The position numbers and the translations under genes were made by a program. The notes under the pieces were generated by a model. It saw only the letters and a program-made list of their open reading frames with translations. It was not told the origin of the DNA and made no database searches. Positions 1 through 8,105 of a DNA stretch of 45,623 nucleotides are shown here, piece after piece. Numbering within the stretch: position 1 is the stretch's first letter; every line of letters starts with the position of its first letter. Source of the stretch: Nocardia brevicatena NBRC 12119 (lineage in GTDB: Bacteria; Actinomycetota; Actinomycetes; Mycobacteriales; Mycobacteriaceae); NCBI RefSeq assembly GCF_000308495.1, contig NZ_BAFU01000241.1:1-45623 (forward strand), read 5' to 3'.

Positions 1-2
1 TC

Positions 3-1559
3 GATCTCGAGGAGTTCCGTCCCGATACTCTCGACATCCAGGGCCTCGTACACGGATATGCGTACCTGAACCTGTCCAATATGCGCACCTTCGGCGCTCG
101 CATGCCCGGCGCGAGTCCCGACCTGATGGACCGCACCTACCTGGGAGACACCGCGGCCCCGCCCTACGTCCCGCATCTCGATGACCACAGGCCGGAGTAC
201 GCCGGGCGTATCGCCGCCACCATCGGGCGGGTCATGTCCGAGACGAGCCGGCCGGATCTCGAGGTGCACCGGCAGCTGGCGGAGAAGTTGCGGGCCGAAC
301 GCCCCGATCTCGAGCGGCTGAGCGACGCGCAATTGCTCGAGCGGCAGCGTACCGTGCTCCGCGAGCACTACCCGCCCCTGCTGCGCACCCATCTGCGCAT
401 GGTCTACGAAGGTTCGGTCGTGGTCGGGGCGCTGGAGCAGGCGCTCGCCCCGCTCGATGATCCCGGACTGACGGTGACGCTGATGAGCGGTCTCGGCAAC
501 ATCGCGTCCGCGACCCCGAATACGGCGATGTGGGAGCTGGGCCGCGCGATGCTCGCCTCCGCGGCGCTGTGGAAGGAGTTCGACGAGGGCCCCGTCGGGC
601 TCGAGGCGCGGCTGCGCCGTTCCGACGACCCGGCCGTGGTCGAATTCGTGCGCGGTTTCGACGATCTGCTCTACCGCTACGGCTCGCGCTCGACCCAGGG
701 GTGGGAGGCCAACGCGAAGACGTGGGAGTCCTACCCGGCGATCCCGCTCGGGATGATCGACCGGATGCGGCTGCAGCCGGAGGAGAAGAGCCCGGTTCGG
801 CAGAGTCTCAGGCTGCGCCAGGAGCGGGAAGCGGCCTTGGCGCGGGTCCGGGCGCGGTTGGCCGACCGCCCCCGGGAACGCGAGGCGCTGGAAGCCGCCC
901 TGCGCTCGGTGGCCGTCTACTCGCCGGCCAGGGAACAGAGCAAGACGAATACGGTGCGCGTGCTGCACGAGGGCAGGTTGCCGATGGTGGAGCTGGGACG
1001 TCGCTACGCGGCCGCCGGTCACTTCCGGCGCCCCGAGGATATCGTCATGTTTCGCGAGGACGAACTCGACGCGTTGATCGCCGATCCCGGCGGCTTCCGG
1101 TCGCTGATCGCCGAGCGCTGGGAGTGGTTCGAGCAGTTGTCCGAGGTCGAGCCGCCCTTCATCATCGAAGCGGGAAGGACACGGCCCATCACGTCCTGGA
1201 CCAAACGCAAGGATCCGGTCGTGGACGTCGCCGTTGCCGGCGAGGTCCTGAGCGGACTTCCCGCGTGTGCGGGCGTGGCCACCGGTATTGCCCGCGTCAT
1301 CGGCGATCCCGAGGACGCCGTCGACCTCGAACCGGGCGAGATACTGGTGGCACCGCTGACCGATCCGGGGTGGACGCCGATCTTCACCTCGGCTGCGGCC
1401 GTCGTCGTGAGCGTGGGCTCGTCGATGAGCCATGCCGCGATCGTCAGCCGTGAACTCGGTGTTCCCTGTGTACTGGGGGTGAAGAACGCCACCAAGCGGA
1501 TCACCGACGGCGCCCTGCTCACCGTCGACGGTGGCGCCGGGACGGTCACCGTGCACTGA
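3..1559 (+). CDS. PEP-utilising / rifampin-phosphotransferase-like protein, 5'-truncated by window edge
   Basis: The reading frame is open from base 3 and matches the paralogue at 41132-42871 from its first visible residue, so the true start lies outside the window; 518 residues are visible. The N-terminal three quarters resemble the substrate (RIF-binding-like) domain of rifampin phosphotransferases. The last ~80 residues are the swivelling phospho-histidine domain of PEP synthase and PPDK, with the motif SSMSHAAIVSRELG and the catalytic His encoded at 1431-1433. No ATP-grasp domain is visible, and the paralogue has none, so it would need a partner to supply phosphate; the PpdK-like protein at 8102-9535 is the obvious candidate. 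By analogy with rifampin phosphotransferase and phenylphosphate synthase it may transfer phosphate to a hydroxyl of a small molecule. The substrate is unknown. A hairpin follows the stop codon. Confidence 0.85.
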   Translation, partial: DLEEFRPDTLDIQGLVHGYAYLNLSNMRTFGARMPGASPDLMDRTYLGDTAAPPYVPHLDDHRPEYAGRIAATIGRVMSETSRPDLEVHRQLAEKLRAERPDLERLSDAQLLERQRTVLREHYPPLLRTHLRMVYEGSVVVGALEQALAPLDDPGLTVTLMSGLGNIASATPNTAMWELGRAMLASAALWKEFDEGPVGLEARLRRSDDPAVVEFVRGFDDLLYRYGSRSTQGWEANAKTWESYPAIPLGMIDRMRLQPEEKSPVRQSLRLRQEREAALARVRARLADRPREREALEAALRSVAVYSPAREQSKTNTVRVLHEGRLPMVELGRRYAAAGHFRRPEDIVMFREDELDALIADPGGFRSLIAERWEWFEQLSEVEPPFIIEAGRTRPITSWTKRKDPVVDVAVAGEVLSGLPACAGVATGIARVIGDPEDAVDLEPGEILVAPLTDPGWTPIFTSAAAVVVSVGSSMSHAAIVSRELGVPCVLGVKNATKRITDGALLTVDGGAGTVTVH

Positions 1560-1577
1560 TCGGCACCACACGAGCAC

Positions 1578-1612
1578 GGGCCGGTTCCCCTCGTGAGAGG
1601 AGGAACCGGCCC
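1578..1612. terminator. Hairpin between convergent genes
   Basis: An 11-bp perfect inverted repeat (GGGCCGGTTCC / GGAACCGGCCC) continues inward as CCTC-gtga-GAGG with one bulged A. It lies between the stops at 1559 (+) and 1634 (-), so it probably acts as a bidirectional terminator. No long T-run follows, as is common in high-GC actinobacteria. Confidence 0.75.
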
Positions 1613-1633
1613 TGCTTGCCTGTGTACCGGAAC

Positions 1634-2671
1634 TCAGGTGGTGCGGCGCCGCGCGATGCCGAGCACCAGCAATCCCAGGCCTATCACGGCCATTGCCAGA
1701 GGCAGCCACAGCCCGAGGATCGACAGCATGGTCGAGTTCTTCGATATGGTGTCCACGGCGTCGGAGACCGCGGAGTCGGCGGTCCGCAGCTTCACGAGGG
1801 ACAGGGGCAGGACGGGGACATCGCGGCCGTCGACGGAAACCGTGACGTACATGCCCTGGGCCTGACTCACCTGGAGCGGCGCGCCGAACTCCGCATCGAC
1901 GGCGGCGCGGATCTCGTTGGTGCTGCCGAATCCGATCGGGGCCGGATCGGGCAGCGACGGCAGCGCGGCGGTGAGGGTCGCGCGTGACTGCTCGGGTACG
2001 ACGCCGGCCTGCAGCAGCCCGCCGAGCACCGTCTTGGGCAGCTGCTTCGGGAAGTCCTTGAACTGGGCCAGTACCGTCGGGCCGGTGATCGGGCCCGCGG
2101 CGTCGATCCGGTAGTTGTAGACCTTGCGACCCTGCAGGTCGGTCTCGTCGACGAAGGTCGCGGGCTGTGCGGTGCGAGTTACCGAGTCGTAGAGGGCGGT
2201 CCCGTCCTTGGGGGGATCCATCGGCCAACTGAACGCCAGGCCCGAGTGCGGTTCGAAGGTGGCCTGTTTGTCCGAGGGGACCAGAGCGGACCGCTGCTCG
2301 TCGCCGAGTTGGGCGGGGGAGTAGTCGACCCGGCTGACCGCATAGGTGTGCACGTCGTTCTGGGTCGAGGAGTCGGGCAGGTTGATCACGGCCGTGCTGG
2401 TGACGATCGCGATATCGCCGTCGACCGCGTCCACCGTCAGCGAGCGGTCGGCCGTGATCGGCATCTCCGGAGTCAGCAGGTTGGCCAGATCACCGGCGGT
2501 GAAGGCCTGCGGGTTGATCGCCTGCATCGTTCCTTCGTACTTCTGCGCCTGACTGAGGTCGTCAGGCAGTTTCGTCAGTGATGGTAGGACCACGAACCTG
2601 ATGATCACGGCGCCGACGATCAGCAGGATCCCCAGCAGTGACCACACCACCGAGGACTTTCGAACAGACAT
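1634..2671 (-). CDS. DUF3068 (PorA-family-like) membrane protein
   Basis: This 345-residue protein has one hydrophobic helix near the N-terminus (about residues 8-29, rich in V, I and L) and one near the C-terminus (about 315-340) followed by a basic RRR tail. The large middle part should lie outside the membrane. This layout and the sequence style fit the DUF3068 / PorA-family proteins of mycolic-acid actinobacteria, whose role is poorly known. The start at 2671 is chosen over one 33 bases upstream because GGGAG sits 7 bases before it. It converges with the truncated gene at the window start and has no evident metabolic link to the catabolic genes. It may be the chromosomal neighbour at the edge of the island. 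Confidence 0.75.
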   Translation of the reverse strand: MSVRKSSVVWSLLGILLIVGAVIIRFVVLPSLTKLPDDLSQAQKYEGTMQAINPQAFTAGDLANLLTPEMPITADRSLTVDAVDGDIAIVTSTAVINLPDSSTQNDVHTYAVSRVDYSPAQLGDEQRSALVPSDKQATFEPHSGLAFSWPMDPPKDGTALYDSVTRTAQPATFVDETDLQGRKVYNYRIDAAGPITGPTVLAQFKDFPKQLPKTVLGGLLQAGVVPEQSRATLTAALPSLPDPAPIGFGSTNEIRAAVDAEFGAPLQVSQAQGMYVTVSVDGRDVPVLPLSLVKLRTADSAVSDAVDTISKNSTMLSILGLWLPLAMAVIGLGLLVLGIARRRTT

Positions 2672-2788
2672 CGATGAGCTCCCTTGATTACCGATGGCAC
2701 GCAACCGATCAGAGAGGGTTGCGCAGATTGGTCCGTCGCCCGGACCGAGTCGAGCGCCGTGAGGCGTGTGCCGGATTGTGCTCGCAGG

Positions 2789-2814
2789 GTGACGGGTGTC
2801 GTGTTACCCGTCAC
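2789..2814. promoter_or_regulatory. Perfect 9-bp inverted repeat upstream of DUF3068 gene
   Basis: GTGACGGGT (2789-2797) and ACCCGTCAC (2806-2814) are exact reverse complements separated by 8 bases. The repeat lies about 120 bp before the DUF3068 start and 70 bp after the stop of the next gene on the same strand. It could be a regulator site or a terminator for the upstream gene. It is GC-rich and unlike the TAGACTA elements elsewhere in the window. Confidence 0.4.
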
Positions 2815-2820
2815 ACTTTA

Positions 2821-2840
2821 TCTAAGACTCGACTATTTCT
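2821..2840. promoter_or_regulatory. AT-rich element with weak TAGACTA resemblance
   Basis: The patch holds AAGACTCGACTATTT inside GC-rich surroundings, between the DUF3068 gene and the small gene at 2882-3211. It resembles one half of the AATAGTCTA-type sites in other gaps, but the match is imperfect. It could simply be an AT-rich promoter. Confidence 0.25.
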
Positions 2841-2881
2841 TGTCATATCAAGGAATTTTGTTGTGACCAGTTGTGGCGCAG

Positions 2882-3211
2882 TCAGTTCGATGCCGGCGAT
2901 TCGAGCTCGGTGAATGCGAACGTCTGCTGGGTGGCGCGGTCGAAGGCGGGGTGGATCTCCATGCGCTCGGCCGCGGCCGAGAGCGCCGCCAGTGCCGCGG
3001 GGAGATCGTCGGTGTCGATCTCGTAGACGGCGAGATAGGGCAATTCGGGGGTTTCGCCGTGGATACTCGGTACAGCGACGAAGCGGCGGGCCGCGACGAA
3101 GCCGTCCACCTGGAGTACATCCGGCAGGTGGACCATGTCGTACCAGGTGTTGTACTCGGCGTCGCGGCCGTCTCGGGGAGACGAGTGGACCAGCAGGATG
3201 TGGCGGGGCAC
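2882..3211 (-). CDS. Small dimeric alpha/beta-barrel protein (EthD/DUF4286-like)
   Basis: The product has 109 residues. The stretch NTWYDMVHLPDVLQVDGF (about residues 21-38) is typical of EthD/DUF4286-type dimeric ferredoxin-like barrels, which are often encoded beside oxidative catabolic genes and act as small isomerases, monooxygenases or accessory proteins. The GTG start at 3211 has AAGGAG 7 bases upstream. The gene follows the MarR gene on the same strand, separated by the perfect 14-bp inverted repeat at 3244-3279, so it is probably controlled by, or insulated at, that element. The exact reaction cannot be inferred. Confidence 0.7.
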   Translation of the reverse strand: MPRHILLVHSSPRDGRDAEYNTWYDMVHLPDVLQVDGFVAARRFVAVPSIHGETPELPYLAVYEIDTDDLPAALAALSAAAERMEIHPAFDRATQQTFAFTELESPASN

Positions 3212-3243
3212 GAGGGCGCTCCTTCAGGTGTCGGTGCGATCAG

Positions 3244-3279
3244 GTAGGCAGATACTCTAACCTTGGAGTATCTGCCTAC
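3244..3279. promoter_or_regulatory. Perfect 14-bp inverted repeat (operator or terminator)
   Basis: GTAGGCAGATACTC and GAGTATCTGCCTAC are exact reverse complements around an 8-base loop. TACTCTA (3253-3259), one orientation of the TAGAGTA element found in other promoters here, overlaps the left arm. It lies 33-68 bp before the GTG at 3211 and 24 bp after the MarR stop. No T-run follows in the direction of transcription, so I favour an operator, but a terminator for the MarR gene is possible. Confidence 0.6.
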
Positions 3280-3302
3280 TGCTCGTCTTTCTCGCCGGAA
3301 AG

Positions 3303-3818
3303 TCAGGCGTCACCGGCGGACTGACGCATGGCGGTGACTGCCGCGCGGAGCCGGGCGATGTCATCGTCGCTGCTTCCGCGCATGCCGAAATCGACCGCGG
3401 TGAGGGCGCGGGTGGCCTTGTCCGCGGTCTTTCGGCCGAGGTCGGTGATGGTGACGCAGGTGGCGCGCCGATCGGTCGGATGCGGGCTGCGCTGCAGCAT
3501 GCCCTTGCCCTCCAAACGATCGGTGGCCAGGGTGGCCGTCGTCGCATGTACCAGCAGGTTGCGGGCAAGGCTGGAGATCAGGCGGGTGCCCGTCTCGGAG
3601 AGTTGCAGGGTCATCAGCAGCAGGTAGTCGGTCATGTTCAGACCGTGGCCGCGCAGCTCGGTGTCCACGCAGTCGGCGACGATCCGTTGATAACGCAGCA
3701 GGGAGGTGAGGGCGAGGAATCGCTGCTCGTCACCGTCGAGGTCCTGCTGTTCCCAGTAGTGTCGCGCCCAATCGACCGGGTCGGTGATGGTATCGGGCGT
3801 CCTGTGCGTGCTCGTCAC
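3303..3818 (-). CDS. MarR-family transcriptional regulator (copy 1)
   Basis: This 171-residue protein has a MarR winged helix: LNMTDYLLLMTLQLSETGT leads the helix-turn-helix, ATTATLATDRLEGKGML forms the recognition region, and SPHPTDRRATCVTITDLG is the classic MarR wing. The paralogue at 43871-44434 shares nearly all of this core. The GTG start has GAGGAGG 5 bases upstream. The gene is divergent from the phosphotransferase-like gene at 4086, with AT-rich operator-like sequence in the gap (31-54 bp before its own start), so autoregulation is likely. MarR proteins of catabolic islands usually repress until a pathway ligand or CoA ester binds; the ligand here is unknown. Confidence 0.92.
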   Translation of the reverse strand: MTSTHRTPDTITDPVDWARHYWEQQDLDGDEQRFLALTSLLRYQRIVADCVDTELRGHGLNMTDYLLLMTLQLSETGTRLISSLARNLLVHATTATLATDRLEGKGMLQRSPHPTDRRATCVTITDLGRKTADKATRALTAVDFGMRGSSDDDIARLRAAVTAMRQSAGDA

Positions 3819-3848
3819 GCTGGCCTCCTCGGTTCGGTAAGACCACTG

Positions 3849-3968
3849 AAAGTCTACTCTGCAAATATTTGAACAGCGACTTAACCTGCGGTAGCGGCTG
3901 GTCGTCGATCAGGGCTCACCTTCTGGAAAACTCATCTATTGAACAATATTTGTCTAATAGAGTTTAAT
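3849..3968. promoter_or_regulatory. Divergent promoter region with two AT-rich operator-like patches
   Basis: One patch (3849-3872) reads AAAGTCTACTCTGC then AAATATTTGA. The other (3936-3968) contains CTATTGAACAATATTTG and TAATAGAGTTTAATA. Both sit in otherwise GC-rich DNA between the MarR gene (start 3818) and the phosphotransferase-like gene (start 4086). AGTCTA, TACTCT and TAGAGTT match the island-wide TAGASTA element (S = C or G). The second patch is 119-150 bp before the plus-strand start, which implies a leader of about 100 nt. Confidence 0.55.
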
Positions 3969-4085
3969 ATGTGTCGTGCGTCACAGTCCGTGGCGGTGAA
4001 GCTGTGGATCACCGCGGCGAAGCGCTTCGGCCGCCCTACGAATAGCAAGACCGAGGCGCACCGCGCCCGAGCAAGGAGATGCGTC

Positions 4086-5720
4086 GTGTTCATGGCCGTC
4101 AGCGACCCCATCCGCGGAAGTTCGGAGCCGGGCCGGTACTGGACCAGCACCAATCTGGGAGAGGCCTGCCCCGAGGTGATGACACCGATGTGCTGGAGCA
4201 TTTGGGAGGAATCGGCCGAACTGGGCTGGCTCTACTCGATGTCCGCGTTCGGAGTCATCCCGAAGAAGAAGGTACGCATCTCCCCGGATGTCAACGAACG
4301 GGGGCTGTCGTGCTTCTACGGCAGGCAGGCGCTGAACGTCGATGCGATCAAGAAGATCATGGCGGGCCTGCCCGGTATCAGTGCCGACGACTTCGAGCGG
4401 GATCTGATGGGAAGCGTACGCCCGGATGCCCCCCGATTCCCGACCGGCTACACCCGCGTGCCGGTGCTGATGATGAAGGCGCCGTGGACGCTGCTGCGGA
4501 CGGGCAAGCGGCTGCGCGGACTCCACGACCGGATGTACGAGAAGTGGCTGGAGACCGTGTACGCGCCGGACGACACCCGCGACTCCGGGCAGCGCCCGAT
4601 CGAGCTGCTGGTCGCCGCCCGGGAGGACTTCGTCCGGAACTTCTCGGTGCACTGTGTGGTGCGATTCATGTTCCAGGGCGGGCAGAGTGCGGTGACCGGA
4701 GCCGCGGAGGCCGCCGGCGATCCGGGGCTTGCCGTGGAGCTGCTCTCGGGCGTGGGCGACGTCAACGAGACCCGCATGGCCGACGACCTGTGGCGGCTGG
4801 GCCGCGGGATGCTCACCGAGGACGAGTTCCTGAGGTCCTGGGGCTACCACGGTCCCAACGAGGGCAACCCCTACACCACGGTGTGGCGGGAGAACCCGGC
4901 GCCGATCCGGGCGCTGGCCCGCTCCGCGGCCGACCGGGAACGACCCGCCGAGCGCGCGACCCGGGCGCGGGAAGCCGGGCTGGAGGCCGAACGCAGGCTC
5001 CTGGCCGCCACCCCCGTCGCCAAGCGTGCGGGTGTGCGCTGGTTGCTGCGGCGGATGCGCAACATTGTGCGCACGCTCCAGGTCGGTAAAGCCGGGTACC
5101 TCCTGGCGATCGACGAATGCCGCTGGGCTGCCCGTAATTTCGGTGCGGAGCAGGCCCGTCTGGGCCGGTTGCAGGAGGTGGACGACGTCTTCTTCTTCAC
5201 CGTTGAGGAGTGCCGCCGGCTCGACGCCGGTGAACTGGCCGACCCGCAGGCGATCGTCGATGCTCGTCGGGCCACCCGAGCCGGGTACAAGGCGATGGTG
5301 CTCCCGGTCTCCTTCTACGGTATGCCGGAACCGATCGTGGTCGACCCGGACATCGGCACGGATGAAACCATGGTGCTGAGCGGTGTCGCCGGCGGTGGCG
5401 GCGTGGTAGAGGGCCGCGCGCGGGTCGTGGTCGACCCGCAGCAGGAGATCGATCTCGAGCCGGGTGACATCCTGGTCTGTCGGTTCACCGATCCGAGTTG
5501 GGCGCCGCTGATGACGCTGGCCGAGGCGCTGGTGATCGACATCGGCGGCTCGGCCAGCCACGGCGCGGTCGTCGCCCGTGAACTCGGCCTCCCCTATGTG
5601 ATCGGCACCGAGAGTGGTACCCGGGTGCTCCGGGACGGCGATCACATCCGGGTGGACGGCGCGAGCAATACGGTGCGAGTGCTCCAGCGTGGCACGACCG
5701 CGCGGACCGCCACGGCCTGA
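4086..5720 (+). CDS. PEP-utilising / rifampin-phosphotransferase-like protein (second copy, divergent)
   Basis: This 544-residue protein starts at GTG 4086, which has AAGGAG 7 bases upstream; an in-frame ATG at 4092 is the alternative. A long substrate-like domain begins with a TPMCWS motif (about residues 33-38), like the TPLFWS of the paralogue at 41132. It ends in a swivelling His domain with GGSASHGAVVARELG; His492 (5559-5561) is the expected phosphate carrier. No ATP-grasp domain is present, so phosphate must come from another protein. Similarity to the copies at 3-1559 and 41132-42871 is low outside the His domain, so it may bind a different substrate or form the second subunit of a hetero-oligomer. 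It is divergent from the MarR repressor and probably under its control. The function is inferred from domain architecture. Confidence 0.85.
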   Translation: MFMAVSDPIRGSSEPGRYWTSTNLGEACPEVMTPMCWSIWEESAELGWLYSMSAFGVIPKKKVRISPDVNERGLSCFYGRQALNVDAIKKIMAGLPGISADDFERDLMGSVRPDAPRFPTGYTRVPVLMMKAPWTLLRTGKRLRGLHDRMYEKWLETVYAPDDTRDSGQRPIELLVAAREDFVRNFSVHCVVRFMFQGGQSAVTGAAEAAGDPGLAVELLSGVGDVNETRMADDLWRLGRGMLTEDEFLRSWGYHGPNEGNPYTTVWRENPAPIRALARSAADRERPAERATRAREAGLEAERRLLAATPVAKRAGVRWLLRRMRNIVRTLQVGKAGYLLAIDECRWAARNFGAEQARLGRLQEVDDVFFFTVEECRRLDAGELADPQAIVDARRATRAGYKAMVLPVSFYGMPEPIVVDPDIGTDETMVLSGVAGGGGVVEGRARVVVDPQQEIDLEPGDILVCRFTDPSWAPLMTLAEALVIDIGGSASHGAVVARELGLPYVIGTESGTRVLRDGDHIRVDGASNTVRVLQRGTTARTATA

Positions 5721-5730
5721 CCGACGAGAA

Positions 5731-5766
5731 ACGGCGGGCGAGCGCCTCATCGTGCTCGCCCACCGT
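5731..5766. terminator. Hairpin after phosphotransferase-like gene
   Basis: GGGCGAGC (5736-5743) pairs with GCTCGCCC (5754-5761), and ACGG/CCGT extends the stem after one mismatch; the loop is 10 bases. It starts 11 bases after the stop at 5720 and lies before the convergent SDR gene, so it can serve both strands. Confidence 0.6.
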
Positions 5767-5805
5767 GTGCCGAACCCGAACTCGGGGAAACCATTCCCGA
5801 AGGGA

Positions 5806-6564
5806 TCAGCGTGGACTCTGCGCTGCCCTCAGGAAGTTGATCGTGGCCTCGGTTAACCCACCGTCGACATAGAGGACCTGACCCGTCACGTATCGGGAGT
5901 CCGCGCCGAGGAAGAAAGGCACCGCGTCGGCGATGTCCTCGGGCCGGGCGCGACGACCGAGCGGGACCACGGCATCGAAGCGGGCCTCACGTTCCTCGTC
6001 GGCAGAGACGGACGCCGTTCCCTCGGTCAGGACACCGCCCGGGGCGACAGCGTTGACCCGGATGCCGAATTCGGCCAGTTCCACCGCGCACAATTTGGTC
6101 AGCGACACCACTGCGGCCTTCGACGGGGAGTACGCGGCGGTGCCGGGGGTGACGACCTTCGCCGCGACCGAGGCGACATTGACCACTGCGGCGTCGGGTG
6201 CGGCGGTGAGCTGCGGAATGAACGCCTGCGTCATGATCAGCGTCCCGAGGACATTCACGTCCATCACTTTGCGGAACTGCTCCGGCGAAACGGTGGCGAT
6301 CGGCGCCGGAGGAAAAATGCCGGCGTTGTTGACCAGTGCGTCCACCCGCCGCAGTGAGGCGGAAAGCTCCGCCGCCGCATCGGGGTCGGTGATATCGAGC
6401 GGCGCCGGTGTGCCGCCGACCTCATCGGCGATCCGCTTCGCGGAGTCGCTGTCGAGATCGGCCACGACCACGTGGTAGCCATCGCGGTGCAGCCGCCGGG
6501 CGATGGCCGCGCCGATGCCGCGTCCTGCTCCGGTGACGACGGCGACTGGAGCTTCGGTGGTCAT
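5806..6564 (-). CDS. SDR-family NAD(P)-dependent oxidoreductase
   Basis: This classical 252-residue SDR has the cofactor motif TGAGRGIG (11-18), NNAG (79-82), Ser132 and the YSPSK catalytic pair (Tyr145, Lys149), and ends with the VTGQVLYVDGG motif of 3-oxoacyl reductase-like members. It should oxidise a secondary alcohol or reduce the ketone. VADLD after the second strand suggests preference for NAD(H), because an Asp follows strand beta-2. It overlaps the preceding acyl-CoA ligase by ATGA and is last in a four-gene minus-strand operon with the dikinase subunit. A likely role is dehydrogenation of an early alcohol or hydroxyacyl intermediate. The substrate is not determinable. Confidence 0.9.
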   Translation of the reverse strand: MTTEAPVAVVTGAGRGIGAAIARRLHRDGYHVVVADLDSDSAKRIADEVGGTPAPLDITDPDAAAELSASLRRVDALVNNAGIFPPAPIATVSPEQFRKVMDVNVLGTLIMTQAFIPQLTAAPDAAVVNVASVAAKVVTPGTAAYSPSKAAVVSLTKLCAVELAEFGIRVNAVAPGGVLTEGTASVSADEEREARFDAVVPLGRRARPEDIADAVPFFLGADSRYVTGQVLYVDGGLTEATINFLRAAQSPR

Positions 6565-8105
6565 CGTGCTGCGCTCGCTTCCGTGTCGAGAAGAGTAATG
6601 GCGGCCTTGTCGTCGGCCGGCATCGTTTTCATGGTGCGTTTGTCGAGTTTGCCGACCGCGGTGCGGGGCAGGGTGTCGACCAGGTACATGCGCTTGGGAA
6701 ACTTATAGCCCGCCAACAGGGTTCGACCGTGTTGCTCGATCTCGGCCCGGGTCGGCGGATGCCGCGGGTCGGCGGGCACCACGAATGCGACGAGCATTTC
6801 ACCCATCTCCTCGTGCGGCAGACCGAAGCAGGCGACGTCGCCGATCGCCGGATTCCGGATGAGGGCGTTCTCGACCTCGGCCGGGTAGATATTGACCCCG
6901 CCGGAGACCACCATGTCGGACTGGCGATCGGTGATCCACACGTATCCCTCGTCGTCCATCCGCCCGATCTCCCCGAGGGTGAATTCCGTGCCGCTGCGGG
7001 CGCCGGTGATGTAGGTGATGCCGTGTCCGCTGGTGTCGCGAAACCAGAGTGGCCCCTCGGTGCCGGGCAGTGCCGGTGTGCCGTCGGCCGCGCGGACGAA
7101 CGCCTCGAACGGTGGGATGGCCCGGCCCACCGAGCCCGGCCGTTCCAACCATTCGGCGGCACTGATCATGCAGGTCGTGCCGACCTCACTGGCGCCGTAG
7201 CTTTCCCAGAGGATCGGCCCCCACCAGTCGATCATGGCCTGTTTCACCGGAACCGGACACTTCGCGCCCACCTGCAGCACGTACCGCAGCGACGAGATAT
7301 CGGCCGACGCGCGTTGTTCCTTCGGCAGTGCGAGCAGGCGCTGGAAATGGGTGGGCACCATGATCGTCGAGCCGACCCGATCGCGCTCGATCACGCTCAG
7401 CAGGGTCTCGGCGTCGAACTTGCCGAGCACCGTCACCGGCGCGCCGCCTGCCAGCAGGCGAGTGGAGGTCAGCGGTCCGGAGTGGTACATCGGCCCGACC
7501 ACGAGGTGGCGGCCGAAGGGGATCATCCGGTTCTGAGTGAGGCGCTGCAAATGGACGTCGACGGTGTCGCCGCCGACCCAGGAGGTGAACGGCAACTCGA
7601 CACCCTTGGGCCTGCCGGTGGTGCCGGAGGTGTAGACCAGGGTCCGGCGAGGTGCCAGGTCGGTGCGGGGTTCGCTGTGGTCGACGCACCAGTCCCGCCA
7701 CGCCGTCACCCCGTCCGGCAGCGGTTCCTCACCCCAGGCGACGACGGTCGTGATTCCCGCGGCGCGCGCGGCTTCGACTGCGACCGGGGCGGTTCGGTGG
7801 TCGCACATCACCACTCGTGCGTCGGAGTCCTCCAGGATGTAGCCGGCCTCCGGCGCGGTGAGGTGCGCGTTGACCGCAACCGCGGAAGCTCCGGCCAACG
7901 TGCACGCGACGTAGCCGAGCAATGTCTCCGCGGAGTTCCCGGCGAGGATCGCCACCCGTCCCGCGGGCCCCAGAGCCTGGGCCTGCAAAACGTTGACCGC
8001 GGGACGTAACCAGTCGTCGACCTGTTGCCAGGTGAAGGTGCGGTCGGCGTCGCGGACGGCGATTTCGTCGGGTCTGGCGCGAGCGAGATCGGCGGCGAAG
8101 GTCAC
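6561..8105 (-). CDS. AMP-dependent acyl-CoA synthetase/ligase
   Basis: The product has 514 residues and belongs to the ANL superfamily. The phosphate-binding loop YTSGTTGRPKG, the YGASEVG motif, the ITDRQSDMVVSGGVNIYP hinge region and a C-terminal TAVGKLDK segment with the adenylation Lys are all present. It should activate a carboxylic acid to its CoA thioester using ATP. The GTG start at 8105 overlaps the stop of the PpdK-like gene (GTGA), and its own stop overlaps the SDR start, so the genes are translationally coupled. Coupling to the dikinase subunit suggests it acts on the same compound. A second ligase lies at 26151-27755, implying two distinct acids. Chain length or ring specificity cannot be read from the sequence. 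Confidence 0.93.
   Translation of the reverse strand: MTFAADLARARPDEIAVRDADRTFTWQQVDDWLRPAVNVLQAQALGPAGRVAILAGNSAETLLGYVACTLAGASAVAVNAHLTAPEAGYILEDSDARVVMCDHRTAPVAVEAARAAGITTVVAWGEEPLPDGVTAWRDWCVDHSEPRTDLAPRRTLVYTSGTTGRPKGVELPFTSWVGGDTVDVHLQRLTQNRMIPFGRHLVVGPMYHSGPLTSTRLLAGGAPVTVLGKFDAETLLSVIERDRVGSTIMVPTHFQRLLALPKEQRASADISSLRYVLQVGAKCPVPVKQAMIDWWGPILWESYGASEVGTTCMISAAEWLERPGSVGRAIPPFEAFVRAADGTPALPGTEGPLWFRDTSGHGITYITGARSGTEFTLGEIGRMDDEGYVWITDRQSDMVVSGGVNIYPAEVENALIRNPAIGDVACFGLPHEEMGEMLVAFVVPADPRHPPTRAEIEQHGRTLLAGYKFPKRMYLVDTLPRTAVGKLDKRTMKTMPADDKAAITLLDTEASAAR

Noticed and set aside
3981-5750. Long open frame opposite the phosphotransferase-like gene (minus strand)
   Set aside because: His/Arg/Gly-rich translation without any motif; it is the antisense shadow of a high-GC coding gene.
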